From Pseudarthrobacter phenanthrenivorans Sphe3 (GTDB lineage Bacteria > Actinomycetota > Actinomycetes > Actinomycetales > Micrococcaceae), in NCBI RefSeq assembly GCF_000189535.1, contig NC_015145.1, forward strand, positions 1,116,001 to 1,180,000: a stretch of 64,000 nucleotides of DNA. The letters are read 5' to 3'. The first letter of the stretch is position 1; each line of letters opens with the position of its first letter. This document shows positions 40,296-48,246 of this stretch, piece by piece. A model generated the notes under the pieces. That model made no database searches. It worked only from the letters and a program-made list of their open reading frames with translations, and was not told the DNA's origin. Both the position numbers and the translations under genes were made by a program.

Positions 40296-41699
40296 ATGAC
40301 CATCGAAGGATGGACCCAAACACTGGGCGCAGGCCCGCTGCTGCTGATCGCCGCGGCAGCAATCCTCGGCCTGCTGTTCCTGATCATCAAGCTGCGCATG
40401 CACGCCCTGATCGCGCTGATCCTGATCAGCCTCGCCACGGCCTTCGCCACCGGCATCCCCGCCAACCAGGTGGTCCCGGTGCTGATCAACGGCTTCGGTA
40501 CCACGCTCGGAACGGTGGCCCTCCTGGTGGGCCTCGGCGCCATGCTGGGCCGCATCGTGGAAACCAGCGGCGGCGCCAAGGTGCTGGCCGACTACCTCAT
40601 CAACCTCTTCGGTGAAAAGCGAGCCCCGTTCGCACTGGGCCTCGCCTCGCTGATCTTCGGCTTCCCCATCTTCTTCGACGCCGGCCTGGTGGTCATGCTG
40701 CCCGTGGTCTTCGCCGTCGCCCACCGCCTGGGCGGGGGAGTGCTCCGCTACGGCCTGCCGGCCGCCGGCGCGTTCTCCGTGATGCACATCTTCCTGCCGC
40801 CGCACCCGGGCCCGGTCTCCGCCTCCGCGTTCTTCGACGCCAACGTGGGACTGGTGACCATCGCCGGCCTGATCGTGGCCATCCCCACCTGGTACGTCAC
40901 CGCCTACCTCTATGGCCTCTACACCGGCAAGAAGCTGGTCCTGCCCGTGCCCGAACTCCTGGGCCACGCCACCGCCGAGGCCGAATCCCACCCGCCGCGC
41001 TTCCGCACCATCGTGGGACTGCTGCTCCTGCCGCTGGTCCTGATCTTCATGAACACCGGCCTGAACACGCTGGCGTCCTCCGGCGTGCTGCCCGAAGGCG
41101 TCAAGGACGAGCAGTGGTACCAGGTCCTGCGCACCCTCGGTGAAACCCCGGTTGCCCTGCTGATCGCCGTGCTCGTTGCCCTGTTCGTCCTGGGCGCCAA
41201 GCGCGGCAAGGACGCCGGTGCCCTGGAGAAGCTGCTCGAGTCCTCCCTCGGCCCGGTCTGCTCCGTCATCCTGATCACCGGTGCCGGCGGCATGTTCGGC
41301 GGCGTCCTGCGGACCTCCGGCATCGGCCAGGCCCTGGCTGACGTCCTGGGCAACGTGGGCATTCCGCTGATCCTTGCCGGCTTCCTGATCTCCTCCATCC
41401 TGCGCATCGCCCAGGGCTCCGCCACCGTGGCACTGACCACCACGGCCGGCCTGATCGCGCCGGGTGTGGCTGCGGCCGGACTGAACGGCATGCAGGTGGC
41501 CGCCATGGTGATCGCCGTGGCCGCCGGTTCCGTAGTGGTCTCCCACGTCAACGACTCCGGCTTCTGGCTGGTGGGCCGGTTCTTCGGGATGGACGTCAAG
41601 ACCACCCTGAAGACCTGGACCGTGATGGAAACCCTCATCGGCGTGATGGGCTTCGCCATTGCCGCCGTGATCTTCCTGCTGGCAGGCCTCGCGGGTTAG
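40296..41699 (+). CDS. gntP: Gluconate:H+ symporter (GntP family)
   Basis: 467-aa inner-membrane permease with 12-14 hydrophobic segments. Family motifs are GFGTTLGTVALLVGLGAMLGRIVE, FGFPIFFDAGLVVMLPV, LPPHPGPVSAS and the late SGFWLVGRFF. ATG 40296 follows AAAGGAG. It brings gluconate into the cell for the kinase at 39707. The pair with the FCD regulator is a standard gluconate operon. Confidence 0.96.
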   Translation: MTIEGWTQTLGAGPLLLIAAAAILGLLFLIIKLRMHALIALILISLATAFATGIPANQVVPVLINGFGTTLGTVALLVGLGAMLGRIVETSGGAKVLADYLINLFGEKRAPFALGLASLIFGFPIFFDAGLVVMLPVVFAVAHRLGGGVLRYGLPAAGAFSVMHIFLPPHPGPVSASAFFDANVGLVTIAGLIVAIPTWYVTAYLYGLYTGKKLVLPVPELLGHATAEAESHPPRFRTIVGLLLLPLVLIFMNTGLNTLASSGVLPEGVKDEQWYQVLRTLGETPVALLIAVLVALFVLGAKRGKDAGALEKLLESSLGPVCSVILITGAGGMFGGVLRTSGIGQALADVLGNVGIPLILAGFLISSILRIAQGSATVALTTTAGLIAPGVAAAGLNGMQVAAMVIAVAAGSVVVSHVNDSGFWLVGRFFGMDVKTTLKTWTVMETLIGVMGFAIAAVIFLLAGLAG

Positions 41700-41724
41700 C
41701 TTTCCTCTCTTCCCCCTCCCAACT

Positions 41725-41776
41725 AAGTAGCGCCAAGTGTCGTTTTGGAACCCCAAAACGACACTTGGCGCTACTT
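41725..41776. repeat. Perfect 24-bp inverted repeat between convergent genes
   Basis: Arms 41725-41748 and 41753-41776 are exact complements around a 4-base loop AACC. The inner end of the left arm reads AAGTGTCGTTTTGG. The element lies 25 bases after gntP and 13 bases before the end of the phoD-like gene. It could serve as a terminator for both, though there is no T run, and its size and perfection suggest a mobile or selected palindrome. Confidence 0.92.
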
Positions 41777-41789
41777 GCTTTGTCCGGGT

Positions 41790-43373
41790 TTAGGCCTGGA
41801 GGCCCGGAACGCCGTCCTGGATCCTGAAGGATGCCTTCGTGCTCACGGGGGAGCCCGGCGTCGTGACGTAGTCCAGCGTCCGGAAGTCCGCCGTCATCGC
41901 GTCCCTGGTGATTTTGGTGTTCACGTAGCCGCGGTTGTCGTTGTAGAACTTCAGGTGCGGGTTCCAGGCCATGACGGGGTCGGTGGTGGAGCCCGTGCCG
42001 TTGCCGGTGGAGGTGATGGACGTGCACACCAGCTCCGAACCCACCACAGGCGAGGCGGGATCCTTGTAGTCCACCTTGAGGTCGTTCGCCCAGTTGCGGT
42101 GCACATCTCCGGTCAGGACGACGGCGTTGCGCACGTTCGCGTCCAGCCAGCCCTGGGTGATCCGGCGGCGGGAGGAGGCGTACCCGTCCCAGCCGTCCAT
42201 GGAGACGTCGTCCACCTCCAGTGCCTGGGCGCGGTCCCGCTCGGCGAAGAACACCTGCTGGCCCAGGATGTCCCAGCGCTGCGTGGAGTTCCGGAAGCCG
42301 TCCAGCAGCCACTTCTCCTGCTCGGCGCCGGTGATGGTCCGGTTTTCGGCGAGGCGCTCGGCCACGTTCTTCTTCCAGCCGTCCCCGGCGAGCTGGTCGT
42401 CGCGGTACTGCCGGGTGTCCATCATATGGAAGTTGGCCAACTGGCCCCACTGGATGGTGCGGTAGATCTTCATGTCGAACCCGGCCGGCACCGAGGACCG
42501 GCGCAGCGGCATGTTCTCGTAGTACGCCTGGAACGCAGCGGCGCGGCGCTGCCGGAACCGCTCGGTGGTGTCGTTGCGCTGGTTGGCGTCCCGGTTTTCC
42601 GGGATCTCGTCGGCCCAGTTGTTGTCCACCTCGTGGTCGTCCCAGACCACCAGCCAAGGTGCGATCGCGTGCGCTGCCTGCAGGTCGGCGTCGGACTTGT
42701 ACTGTGCGTGCCGCTGCCGGTAGCCCTCCAGCGTGACGGTCTCCGGGCCCTGGTGGTCGCGCGGGTTCCCGCCGCCGATCACGTAGCTGTCCTTCTTGTA
42801 TTCGTAAAGGTAGTCGCCCAGGTGCAGCACCAGGTCCGGGTGGTCCTCGGCCAGGCGGGTGTAGGCGGTGAAGTAGCCGTGCTCGTACTGTGAGCAGCTG
42901 GCGAAGGCCATCGCCAGCGCGGCGGGCGTCTCGTGCGGGGCGGGCGCGGTGAGCGTGCGGCCCACCTTGCTGATGTGGCGGCCGCTGCGGAACCGGTAAA
43001 AGTACTCCCGGCCCGGCTTCAGGCCCTTGAGTTCCACGTGTACGGAGTGCGCGGTTTCGATCCGGGCGGTTTCGACGCCGCGGGCTACTACAGAGCGCAT
43101 GTTCGGGTCTTCGGCCACTTCCCAGGCAACGGCGACGTTGCGGGACGGCATGCCGCCCAGGCCGTCCCCGGCCAGGGGGTCCAGCGCGAGGCGCGTCCAG
43201 ATCACGAAGCCATCCGGCCACGGTTCGCCCGACGCGATGCCGAGCATGAAGGGATCGGTGCGGAGGCCGGCGTCGTCAGCGGTTGAAGCGGCAGCGGCGG
43301 CACTGGGCAGGGCGGCCACAAGGCCGGCCCCGAGGCCGGCGGAAATCAGGGATCTGCGTGAGATGTTGTCCAT
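41790..43373 (-). CDS. phoD: PhoD-like alkaline phosphatase, Tat-exported
   Basis: 527-aa phosphodiesterase/alkaline phosphatase. The N-terminus has a Tat motif (SRRSLISAGLGAGLVAALPSAAAAA). A PhoD N-domain (IASGEPWPDGFVIWTRLALDPLAGDGLGG) is followed by the metallophosphatase core with metal ligands in LHLGDYLYEY, VWDDHEVDNNWAD and LTGDVHRNWAND. It should release phosphate from external phosphoesters, using Ca/Fe as in Bacillus PhoD. ATG 43373 is chosen for the Tat signal; GTG 43403 has no ribosome site. Confidence 0.94.
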   Translation of the reverse strand: MDNISRRSLISAGLGAGLVAALPSAAAAASTADDAGLRTDPFMLGIASGEPWPDGFVIWTRLALDPLAGDGLGGMPSRNVAVAWEVAEDPNMRSVVARGVETARIETAHSVHVELKGLKPGREYFYRFRSGRHISKVGRTLTAPAPHETPAALAMAFASCSQYEHGYFTAYTRLAEDHPDLVLHLGDYLYEYKKDSYVIGGGNPRDHQGPETVTLEGYRQRHAQYKSDADLQAAHAIAPWLVVWDDHEVDNNWADEIPENRDANQRNDTTERFRQRRAAAFQAYYENMPLRRSSVPAGFDMKIYRTIQWGQLANFHMMDTRQYRDDQLAGDGWKKNVAERLAENRTITGAEQEKWLLDGFRNSTQRWDILGQQVFFAERDRAQALEVDDVSMDGWDGYASSRRRITQGWLDANVRNAVVLTGDVHRNWANDLKVDYKDPASPVVGSELVCTSITSTGNGTGSTTDPVMAWNPHLKFYNDNRGYVNTKITRDAMTADFRTLDYVTTPGSPVSTKASFRIQDGVPGLQA

Positions 43374-43460
43374 GGCTCCAACATATGGAGCGAGGTTGGA
43401 CACGGGCTGAGGAGGATATGAATGGGTGGTTAACTGTGTGACAAGAGCTGTTGTGCCGGG

Positions 43461-43841
43461 CTACGGCTTCGCATTACGCGCGCGTTTTGGCTCCTTCGGC
43501 GGCAGCCCCGCCACGTACTCGAAGGCCTTGCGGATCCAGGCCTTGGCACGGGCGTCGTCACCGTCGCCCTCCTCGTTCCACATCTCGGGCAGCCCGGTGT
43601 AGCCGCCCATGGATCGTTCCGCGGGCCCGAAGGGAAGAGTCCGTTCAGCGCCCTCAAGTTCCGCCCGATCCTCGGGCGAGAGCTTGACGCCGATCGTTGG
43701 GCCGAAGAGCCCAGCAAACATGTTGCCGTTCACGAACGCGCCAAGGTTGCCGAACATGGGCTTGACCACCACCTCCGGTCCGTCCGGAACGAGGGACCGG
43801 AACCGTTCCTTGTCCCCTTCGGAGGCTTTGGGCATGTCCAT
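43461..43841 (-). CDS. TfoX N-terminal domain protein
   Basis: 126-aa small protein with the TfoX_N signature: VVVKPMFGNLGAFVNGNMFAGLFGPTIGVKLSPEDRAEL, then PFGPAERSMGGYTGLPEMW. ATG 43841 is preceded by AAGGGGAG. In Proteobacteria TfoX/Sxy activates competence genes; in Actinobacteria the single-domain proteins have no established role. It is transcribed alone, next to the divergent SDR. Confidence 0.9.
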   Translation of the reverse strand: MDMPKASEGDKERFRSLVPDGPEVVVKPMFGNLGAFVNGNMFAGLFGPTIGVKLSPEDRAELEGAERTLPFGPAERSMGGYTGLPEMWNEEGDGDDARAKAWIRKAFEYVAGLPPKEPKRARNAKP

Positions 43842-43985
43842 GGTCGCTCCCCTTCGATCGCGCGACTGTCTGCAGGATATGCCTCCCACGCGCGCCGGGG
43901 AACACCCTGGTGCCCGCCGTCGTTGTGCCGTTAGGCAGCGCGCCCAAGCCGGGCGCCGGACTTTCCCCCGATCAAAGGACACCCC

Positions 43986-44807
43986 TTGACTCCTCGCACC
44001 ATTGTGATCACCGGCGCCAGCGACGGGATCGGCGCAGCAGCAGCGCGGACGCTGGCCCGCGCGGGGGAGCAGGTGGTCATCATCGGGCGGTCTGCGGAGA
44101 AGACCCGTGCCATTGCCAAAGAACTGGACACAGACTACTTCGTCAGCGATTTTGCGGAATTGGACCAGGTCCGCACCCTCGCAGCCCAACTGAAGTCCGA
44201 CTACCCCCGGATCGACGTCCTGGCCAACAACGCCGGCGGCATCATGGGCAAGCGCACCCTCACCGTGGACGGCAACGAGGCCACTTTCCAGATCAACCAC
44301 CTGGCGCCCTTCCTGCTAACCACGCTGCTCATGGACACCCTCACCGCGAGCAACGCCAAGGTCATCAACACCTCCAGCGGCGCCAACAGCTTCGGCAAAC
44401 TGGACCTGTTCGACCTCACGGCTGAACACCGCTACTCCACCAACCGCGCCTACGGCACCGGCAAGCTCGCCAACATCCTCTTCACCTCCGAACTGCACCG
44501 CCGCTATGGCGGGGAGGGAATTACGACGGCGGCCTTCCACCCCGGCGTGGTCCGCACCAACTTCGCGGCAGAGTCCACAACGCCGTGGCGGCACGCCTAC
44601 AAGACCCTGCTGAACCGCTTCATGCTCACCCCCGACCAGGGCGCCGACACCATGCTCTGGCTCATCAACGGCACGGCCGGCAAGGACTGGATCTCCGGCG
44701 CGTACTACTACAAGCGCGCCCTGGCCAAGGCCAACCCCCAGGCCTACGACGCCGGGCTGGCGCAGGGCCTGTGGGAAGCCAGCGAGGAACTGGTCAAGGG
44801 CGCCTAG
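43986..44807 (+). CDS. Short-chain dehydrogenase/reductase (retinol dehydrogenase-like)
   Basis: 273-aa SDR. The cofactor motif is TGASDGIGAAAA, NNAGG comes next, then catalytic Ser in NTSSGA and a Tyr-Lys pair in YGTGKLAN. The long C-terminal part (HPGVVRTNF... WRHAYKTLLNRF... YYYKRALAKANPQAYD) resembles retinol dehydrogenase/WW-domain oxidoreductase-like SDRs. The start is TTG 43986 after AAAGGA. It is a single gene; substrate unknown. Confidence 0.9.
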   Translation: MTPRTIVITGASDGIGAAAARTLARAGEQVVIIGRSAEKTRAIAKELDTDYFVSDFAELDQVRTLAAQLKSDYPRIDVLANNAGGIMGKRTLTVDGNEATFQINHLAPFLLTTLLMDTLTASNAKVINTSSGANSFGKLDLFDLTAEHRYSTNRAYGTGKLANILFTSELHRRYGGEGITTAAFHPGVVRTNFAAESTTPWRHAYKTLLNRFMLTPDQGADTMLWLINGTAGKDWISGAYYYKRALAKANPQAYDAGLAQGLWEASEELVKGA

Positions 44808-44833
44808 GTCCACTGCCGGTCCGATGGGACCGA

Positions 44834-44919
44834 AATGCGTGACTTTTGGGGCCTGCCGCAGGCGGAGCCCGCGGATTGTCGGGGCCTGGGCTTCTCGGGA
44901 AGTCCAAAAGTCACGCATT
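44834..44919. repeat. 16-bp inverted repeat with 54-base spacer between convergent genes
   Basis: AATGCGTGACTTTTGG (44834-44849) and CCAAAAGTCACGCATT (44904-44919) are exact complements. The outer bases CGA/TCG extend the stem with one bulge. The spacer is GC-rich and folds (GCCTGC/GCAGGC). The inner TTTTGG/CCAAAA and the preceding GTGAC resemble the palindrome at 41725-41776. Confidence 0.85.
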
Positions 44920-44923
44920 CGCG

Positions 44924-45541
44924 TCAGCGGGCGCGCTCTACATCCGCCGCGGCCGCCGCGTGTCCGGCACCGGACAGCCCGGCCACCACGCCATCGATGT
45001 CGGCAGCCGGGCGGTTCTGGCTCAGCTTGGCCTTGGCCTCGATCCTGGTGATCACCAGTTCGATGCCCACAATGGCCCGTAACTGGCCGGCAATAAAGCG
45101 TTCCGGCGCGTCGTCCACGCTCCAGGGGTGGCTGAAGTCCGCCTCGTGCAGTCCGGTCAGCCGCCGCACCTGACTCGACAACCATTCCGGATGGTCATGC
45201 ACCACCAGCCGCCCGTAGACGTGGACGGTGGTGTAGTTCCAGGTGGGGACAACCCGGCCATGCTCGGCCTTCGAGGCGTACCAGGACGGCGACACATAGG
45301 CGTCCGCCGACTGGATGATGGCCAGCGCCTCCCCGATGGCGGGCTCAGACCATTGGCTGTTGTTCCGCGCGAGGTGCCCCTGCAGCGCGCCGTGATCACC
45401 GATGTCGGGATTGTAGGCAAACGGCACCAGGGTAGCCAGCAGGCCGACTGCGGTCATCGTGACCAGGTTCGCGGCCCCGGGGCGGGCTAGGAGCTGCTGG
45501 ACCGTCTCGGGGGTGGCGGAAAAATGGGCTGGAATGTACAT
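44924..45541 (-). CDS. PaiB family FMN-binding protein
   Basis: 205-aa protein of the PaiB/FMN-binding negative regulator family. The N-terminus MYIPAHFSATPETVQQLL and the stretch GHLARNNSQWSE... YVSPSWYASKAEHGRVVPTWNYTTVHVYGRL are diagnostic. The fold is a flavin-reductase-like split barrel. Bacillus PaiB affects sporulation and protease genes; elsewhere a flavin-dependent enzyme role is possible. It starts two bases after the EamA gene stop with AAAGGA inside that gene, so the two are co-transcribed. Confidence 0.92.
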   Translation of the reverse strand: MYIPAHFSATPETVQQLLARPGAANLVTMTAVGLLATLVPFAYNPDIGDHGALQGHLARNNSQWSEPAIGEALAIIQSADAYVSPSWYASKAEHGRVVPTWNYTTVHVYGRLVVHDHPEWLSSQVRRLTGLHEADFSHPWSVDDAPERFIAGQLRAIVGIELVITRIEAKAKLSQNRPAADIDGVVAGLSGAGHAAAAADVERAR

Positions 45542-45543
45542 GA

Positions 45544-46521
45544 CTAGTCCTTTACCGGCTCAAGGTCCTGGATGGGGAGAACTGTGGCCGCCGGCCCCAC
45601 GGTTGCAGGCCTGAGCCGGACCCGGACGGCTGCCCCGGCGCACAGGATGACGGCCAGGCCGCCGAGAACGGTGGGCAGGGTCACCGCCTCGCCCAGCAGG
45701 AGGGCCGCCCACCCGATGGTGAGCACCGGCTGGATGAGCTGGATCTGGCTGACCTGTGCGATGGGGCCGATGGCCAGTCCCCGGTACCAGGCAAAGAACC
45801 CCAGGAACATGCTCACCACGCCCAGGTAAGCGAATGCCAGCCACTGCGCCAGCCCTGCGGAGGGCGGTTCCTGAACCACGGAGAGCGCCGCCAGGAACAC
45901 CATCAGCGGCGACGCGAGCACCAGCGCCCAGGAAACGGTCTGCCAGGCGCCCAGCTCCCGGGCCAGCAGGCCGCCCTCTGCGTAGCCGACGGCGGCCGCG
46001 GCCACGGAGCCGAGGAACAGCAGGTCCGCCCAGTGAAGCTGCCCGAATCCGCCGGAGTGCACCCCGGCGAAGGCGAGTGCGGCAAGGGCCCCCAATGCCG
46101 TGACCAGCCAGAAGGCGCGGGGCGGACGCTCTCTCCCGCGGAGGACGGCTGCGGCTGCAGTAGCAGCAGGAAGGAGGGCGATCACTACCGCACCGTGGCT
46201 GGCGGGGGTCGCGGTCAGGGCAAAGGAGGTCAGCAGCGGAAAGCCAATGACGACGCCGGCGGCGGCTACGGCGAGGCGTCCCCACTGCAATCCGCGGGGG
46301 AGCCGCTGCCGGGTCAGCGCCAATGCAGCACCGGCCAGCGCAGCGGCAACCACCGCGCGACCGGATCCGATGAAGAGCGGCGACAGGCCGGCCAAGGCGA
46401 CTTTCGTAAAGGGAACCGTGAAGGAGAATGCTGCGACTCCCACCAGCCCGAGCCAGATTCCGGAGGCCTGCGGCAGTATCACTGTGCGCGCCGGGACAGT
46501 AGCGCTACTATTGTCTTTCAT
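45544..46521 (-). CDS. EamA/DMT family transporter
   Basis: 325-aa membrane protein with ten expected helices in two EamA repeats (about 18-150 and 160-300). Repeat marks are GVAAFSFTVPFTKVALAGLSPLFIGSGRAVVAA and LAYLGVV-type ends near FLGFFAWYRGLAIGPIAQVSQIQLIQPVL. Members export amino acids or metabolites. The ATG at 46521 overlaps the divergent MocR start. Co-direction with paiB and divergence from a MocR regulator suggest PLP- or amino-acid-linked control. Confidence 0.92.
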   Translation of the reverse strand: MKDNSSATVPARTVILPQASGIWLGLVGVAAFSFTVPFTKVALAGLSPLFIGSGRAVVAAALAGAALALTRQRLPRGLQWGRLAVAAAGVVIGFPLLTSFALTATPASHGAVVIALLPAATAAAAVLRGRERPPRAFWLVTALGALAALAFAGVHSGGFGQLHWADLLFLGSVAAAAVGYAEGGLLARELGAWQTVSWALVLASPLMVFLAALSVVQEPPSAGLAQWLAFAYLGVVSMFLGFFAWYRGLAIGPIAQVSQIQLIQPVLTIGWAALLLGEAVTLPTVLGGLAVILCAGAAVRVRLRPATVGPAATVLPIQDLEPVKD

Positions 46522-46533
46522 GAACAACGATAG
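46498..46533. promoter_or_regulatory. Palindromic overlap of two divergent start codons
   Basis: The sequence CTATTGTCTTTCATGAA (46508-46524) continues with CAACGATAG to 46533 as a near-palindrome centred on TTCATGAA. The ATG at 46520 opens the MocR gene and the complementary ATG at 46521 opens the EamA gene. TACTAT at 46506-46511 and the opposed TATCGT on the minus strand lie 5-8 bases before the starts, as in leaderless promoters. A perfect AGTAGCGCTACT palindrome is at 46498-46509. Confidence 0.7.
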
Positions 46534-47932
46534 CAGCTCCCGGATCGTGGCGCACTTGAAAACGTGGATGGCCGCGGCCGCGCCTGGAGCCAAGCTGCCG
46601 TCCACCCGTTCGCTCGTGGCCGACTACCAGGCCAGCCCCGTGACCGTGCAGAAAGCCCTCCAGACGCTCACAGCAGAAGGGCTGATCGAGAGCCGGCCCG
46701 GCGTGGGAACGTTCATCCGGGCCGCCAGGACCGCCAAGCCTTCCGACTACGGCTGGCAGACAGCGGCCCTGAAGTCGCCGCTGGCAGCGCTGCCTCCGGC
46801 ATCATCCACCATGCGCGATGTGCCCCTGGATGCCATTTCCTTCCACTCCGGCTATCCGGCACGCGAACTCCTGCCCGAGCGGCTGGTCCGCGCGGCGCTC
46901 ACCCGGGCCGCCAGGGGCGACGCGGCGCTGTCCCGTCCGCCTGCGGCCGGACTGCCGGAACTGCAGTCATGGTTCGCCCATGAACTTGCTGCCTCCACGC
47001 CGGCCGGAACCGCGCCGCCCAACCCGAGCGACGTCGTCGTCCTTCCCGGAAGCCAAAGTGGACTGAGCTCAATCTTCAGCGCACTGGTGGGCAGGGGCCA
47101 GCCGCTGCTGCTGGAATCGCCCACGTACTGGGGAGCCATCCTGGCCGCGGCGCAGGCGGGGGTCCGCGTGGTCCCCGTCCCCGTTGGTCCCGACGGTCCG
47201 GACCCGGCTGTCCTGACCCGCGCCTTTGAGGAGTCCGGGGCCAGGGTGTTCTATGCCCAGCCCAATTACGCAAACCCCACCGGTGCGCAGTGGTCGGCCG
47301 GACGGCGGGACCAGGTGCTGGACGTGGTGCGTGCCCAGGGCGCCTTCCTGGTGGAGGACGATTGGGCGCACGACTTTGGCATCACATCCAACCCGGTGCC
47401 GGTTGCATCACGCGACGATTCCGGGCACGTCGTCTACCTGCGCTCGCTGACCAAGAGTGTCTCAACGTCCATCCGGGTGGCTGCCGTCATTGCCCGCGGT
47501 CCCGCGAGGGAGCGCATCCTTGCGGACCGCGCCGCCGAGTCGATGTACGTCAGCGGGCTGCTGCAGGCCGCCGCGCTCGACGTCGTCACGCAGCCGGGGT
47601 GGCAAACCCACCTCCGCAGCCTCCGCCACCAGCTCGAATCCCGCCGCGACCTGCTGGTCACCAGCTTGCGTGCACACGCTCCCCAGGCGCACATCGAGCA
47701 GGTGCCCAAGGGCGGCCTGCACGTGTGGGTCCGGCTGCCGGATGGAACCGACCTGGAGCGGCTGGTCAGGGACTGTGAGGCTGCAGGGGTGATTATTGCC
47801 GGTGGCAACGAGTGGTTCCCGGCCGAACCTGCCGGCCCCTTCATCCGGCTCAACTACTCAGGGATGAATCCGGGCGCCTTCCCTGAAGGCGCCCGGATTA
47901 TCGGGGAGATGTTGGAACGGAACCTGGGCTAG
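46520..47932 (+). CDS. MocR family regulator (GntR winged helix fused to class I aminotransferase domain)
   Basis: 470-aa regulator. The winged helix (about 1-75: SSRIVAHLKTWMAAAAPGAKLPSTRSLVADYQASPVTVQKALQTL) is joined to an aminotransferase-like domain, with PGSQSGLSSIFSALV, YAQPNYANPTG, VEDDWAHDF and the PLP-binding Lys in SLTKSVSTSIRVA. MocR proteins sense PLP or amino compounds. The start at 46520 has no ribosome site, fitting a leaderless message. It is divergent from the EamA gene with a 2-bp overlap. A long hairpin lies near its 3' end (47867-47899). Confidence 0.94.
   Translation: MNNDSSSRIVAHLKTWMAAAAPGAKLPSTRSLVADYQASPVTVQKALQTLTAEGLIESRPGVGTFIRAARTAKPSDYGWQTAALKSPLAALPPASSTMRDVPLDAISFHSGYPARELLPERLVRAALTRAARGDAALSRPPAAGLPELQSWFAHELAASTPAGTAPPNPSDVVVLPGSQSGLSSIFSALVGRGQPLLLESPTYWGAILAAAQAGVRVVPVPVGPDGPDPAVLTRAFEESGARVFYAQPNYANPTGAQWSAGRRDQVLDVVRAQGAFLVEDDWAHDFGITSNPVPVASRDDSGHVVYLRSLTKSVSTSIRVAAVIARGPARERILADRAAESMYVSGLLQAAALDVVTQPGWQTHLRSLRHQLESRRDLLVTSLRAHAPQAHIEQVPKGGLHVWVRLPDGTDLERLVRDCEAAGVIIAGGNEWFPAEPAGPFIRLNYSGMNPGAFPEGARIIGEMLERNLG
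47867..47899. repeat. Perfect 15-bp hairpin inside the 3' end of the MocR gene
   Basis: AATCCGGGCGCCTTC (47867-47881) and GAAGGCGCCCGGATT (47885-47899) are exact complements with a 3-base loop. They encode part of NPGAFPEGARII, 34-66 bases before the stop. Such a perfect stem within a coding region is rarely caused by codon choice alone. Confidence 0.85.
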
Positions 47933-48246
47933 CAGTCAGTTCGCCAGCTCGGCGCACACGTCAGTGACTGTGCCGCTACCCGAGAACATGCCCCCTACTT
48001 CCTTGCCCTTACGGTCGAGCGTCTGGATCCGGCGCCCTGGTCCTGACCTCCGCGAACCAGTGGGGTCGATTGAAGCCGTAACAGCATGCAATATAAGCAT
48101 GCAGTTATGTCTTTGATGACCGCAAATTCGGTTCACGTGCTACTTTCAGCACTGTCGACGTGCATTTCTTCGCTTCCCGGCAGCGGGAACCAGGGGGGAC
48201 TGCGCGCGCCCCCATCGCACCGATCGACCCCACATTGGAGACGCCC
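47933..48246. other. 314-bp intergenic region between the MocR gene and the permease
   Basis: No gene is supported. Two GCATGC palindromes 13 bases apart (48084-48089 and 48097-48102) flank AT-rich AATATAA and could form a regulator site or the promoter of the permease. A minus-strand frame over 47936-48136 was examined and rejected. Confidence 0.5.

Noticed and set aside
40215..41756. Minus-strand open frame of about 510 codons opposite gntP
   Set aside because: Composition is Gly/Gln/His/Asp-rich and it contradicts the evident GntP permease.
47936..48136. Small minus-strand open frame of 66 codons before the permease
   Set aside because: No ribosome site, no recognised homology and it would run through the permease leader region.
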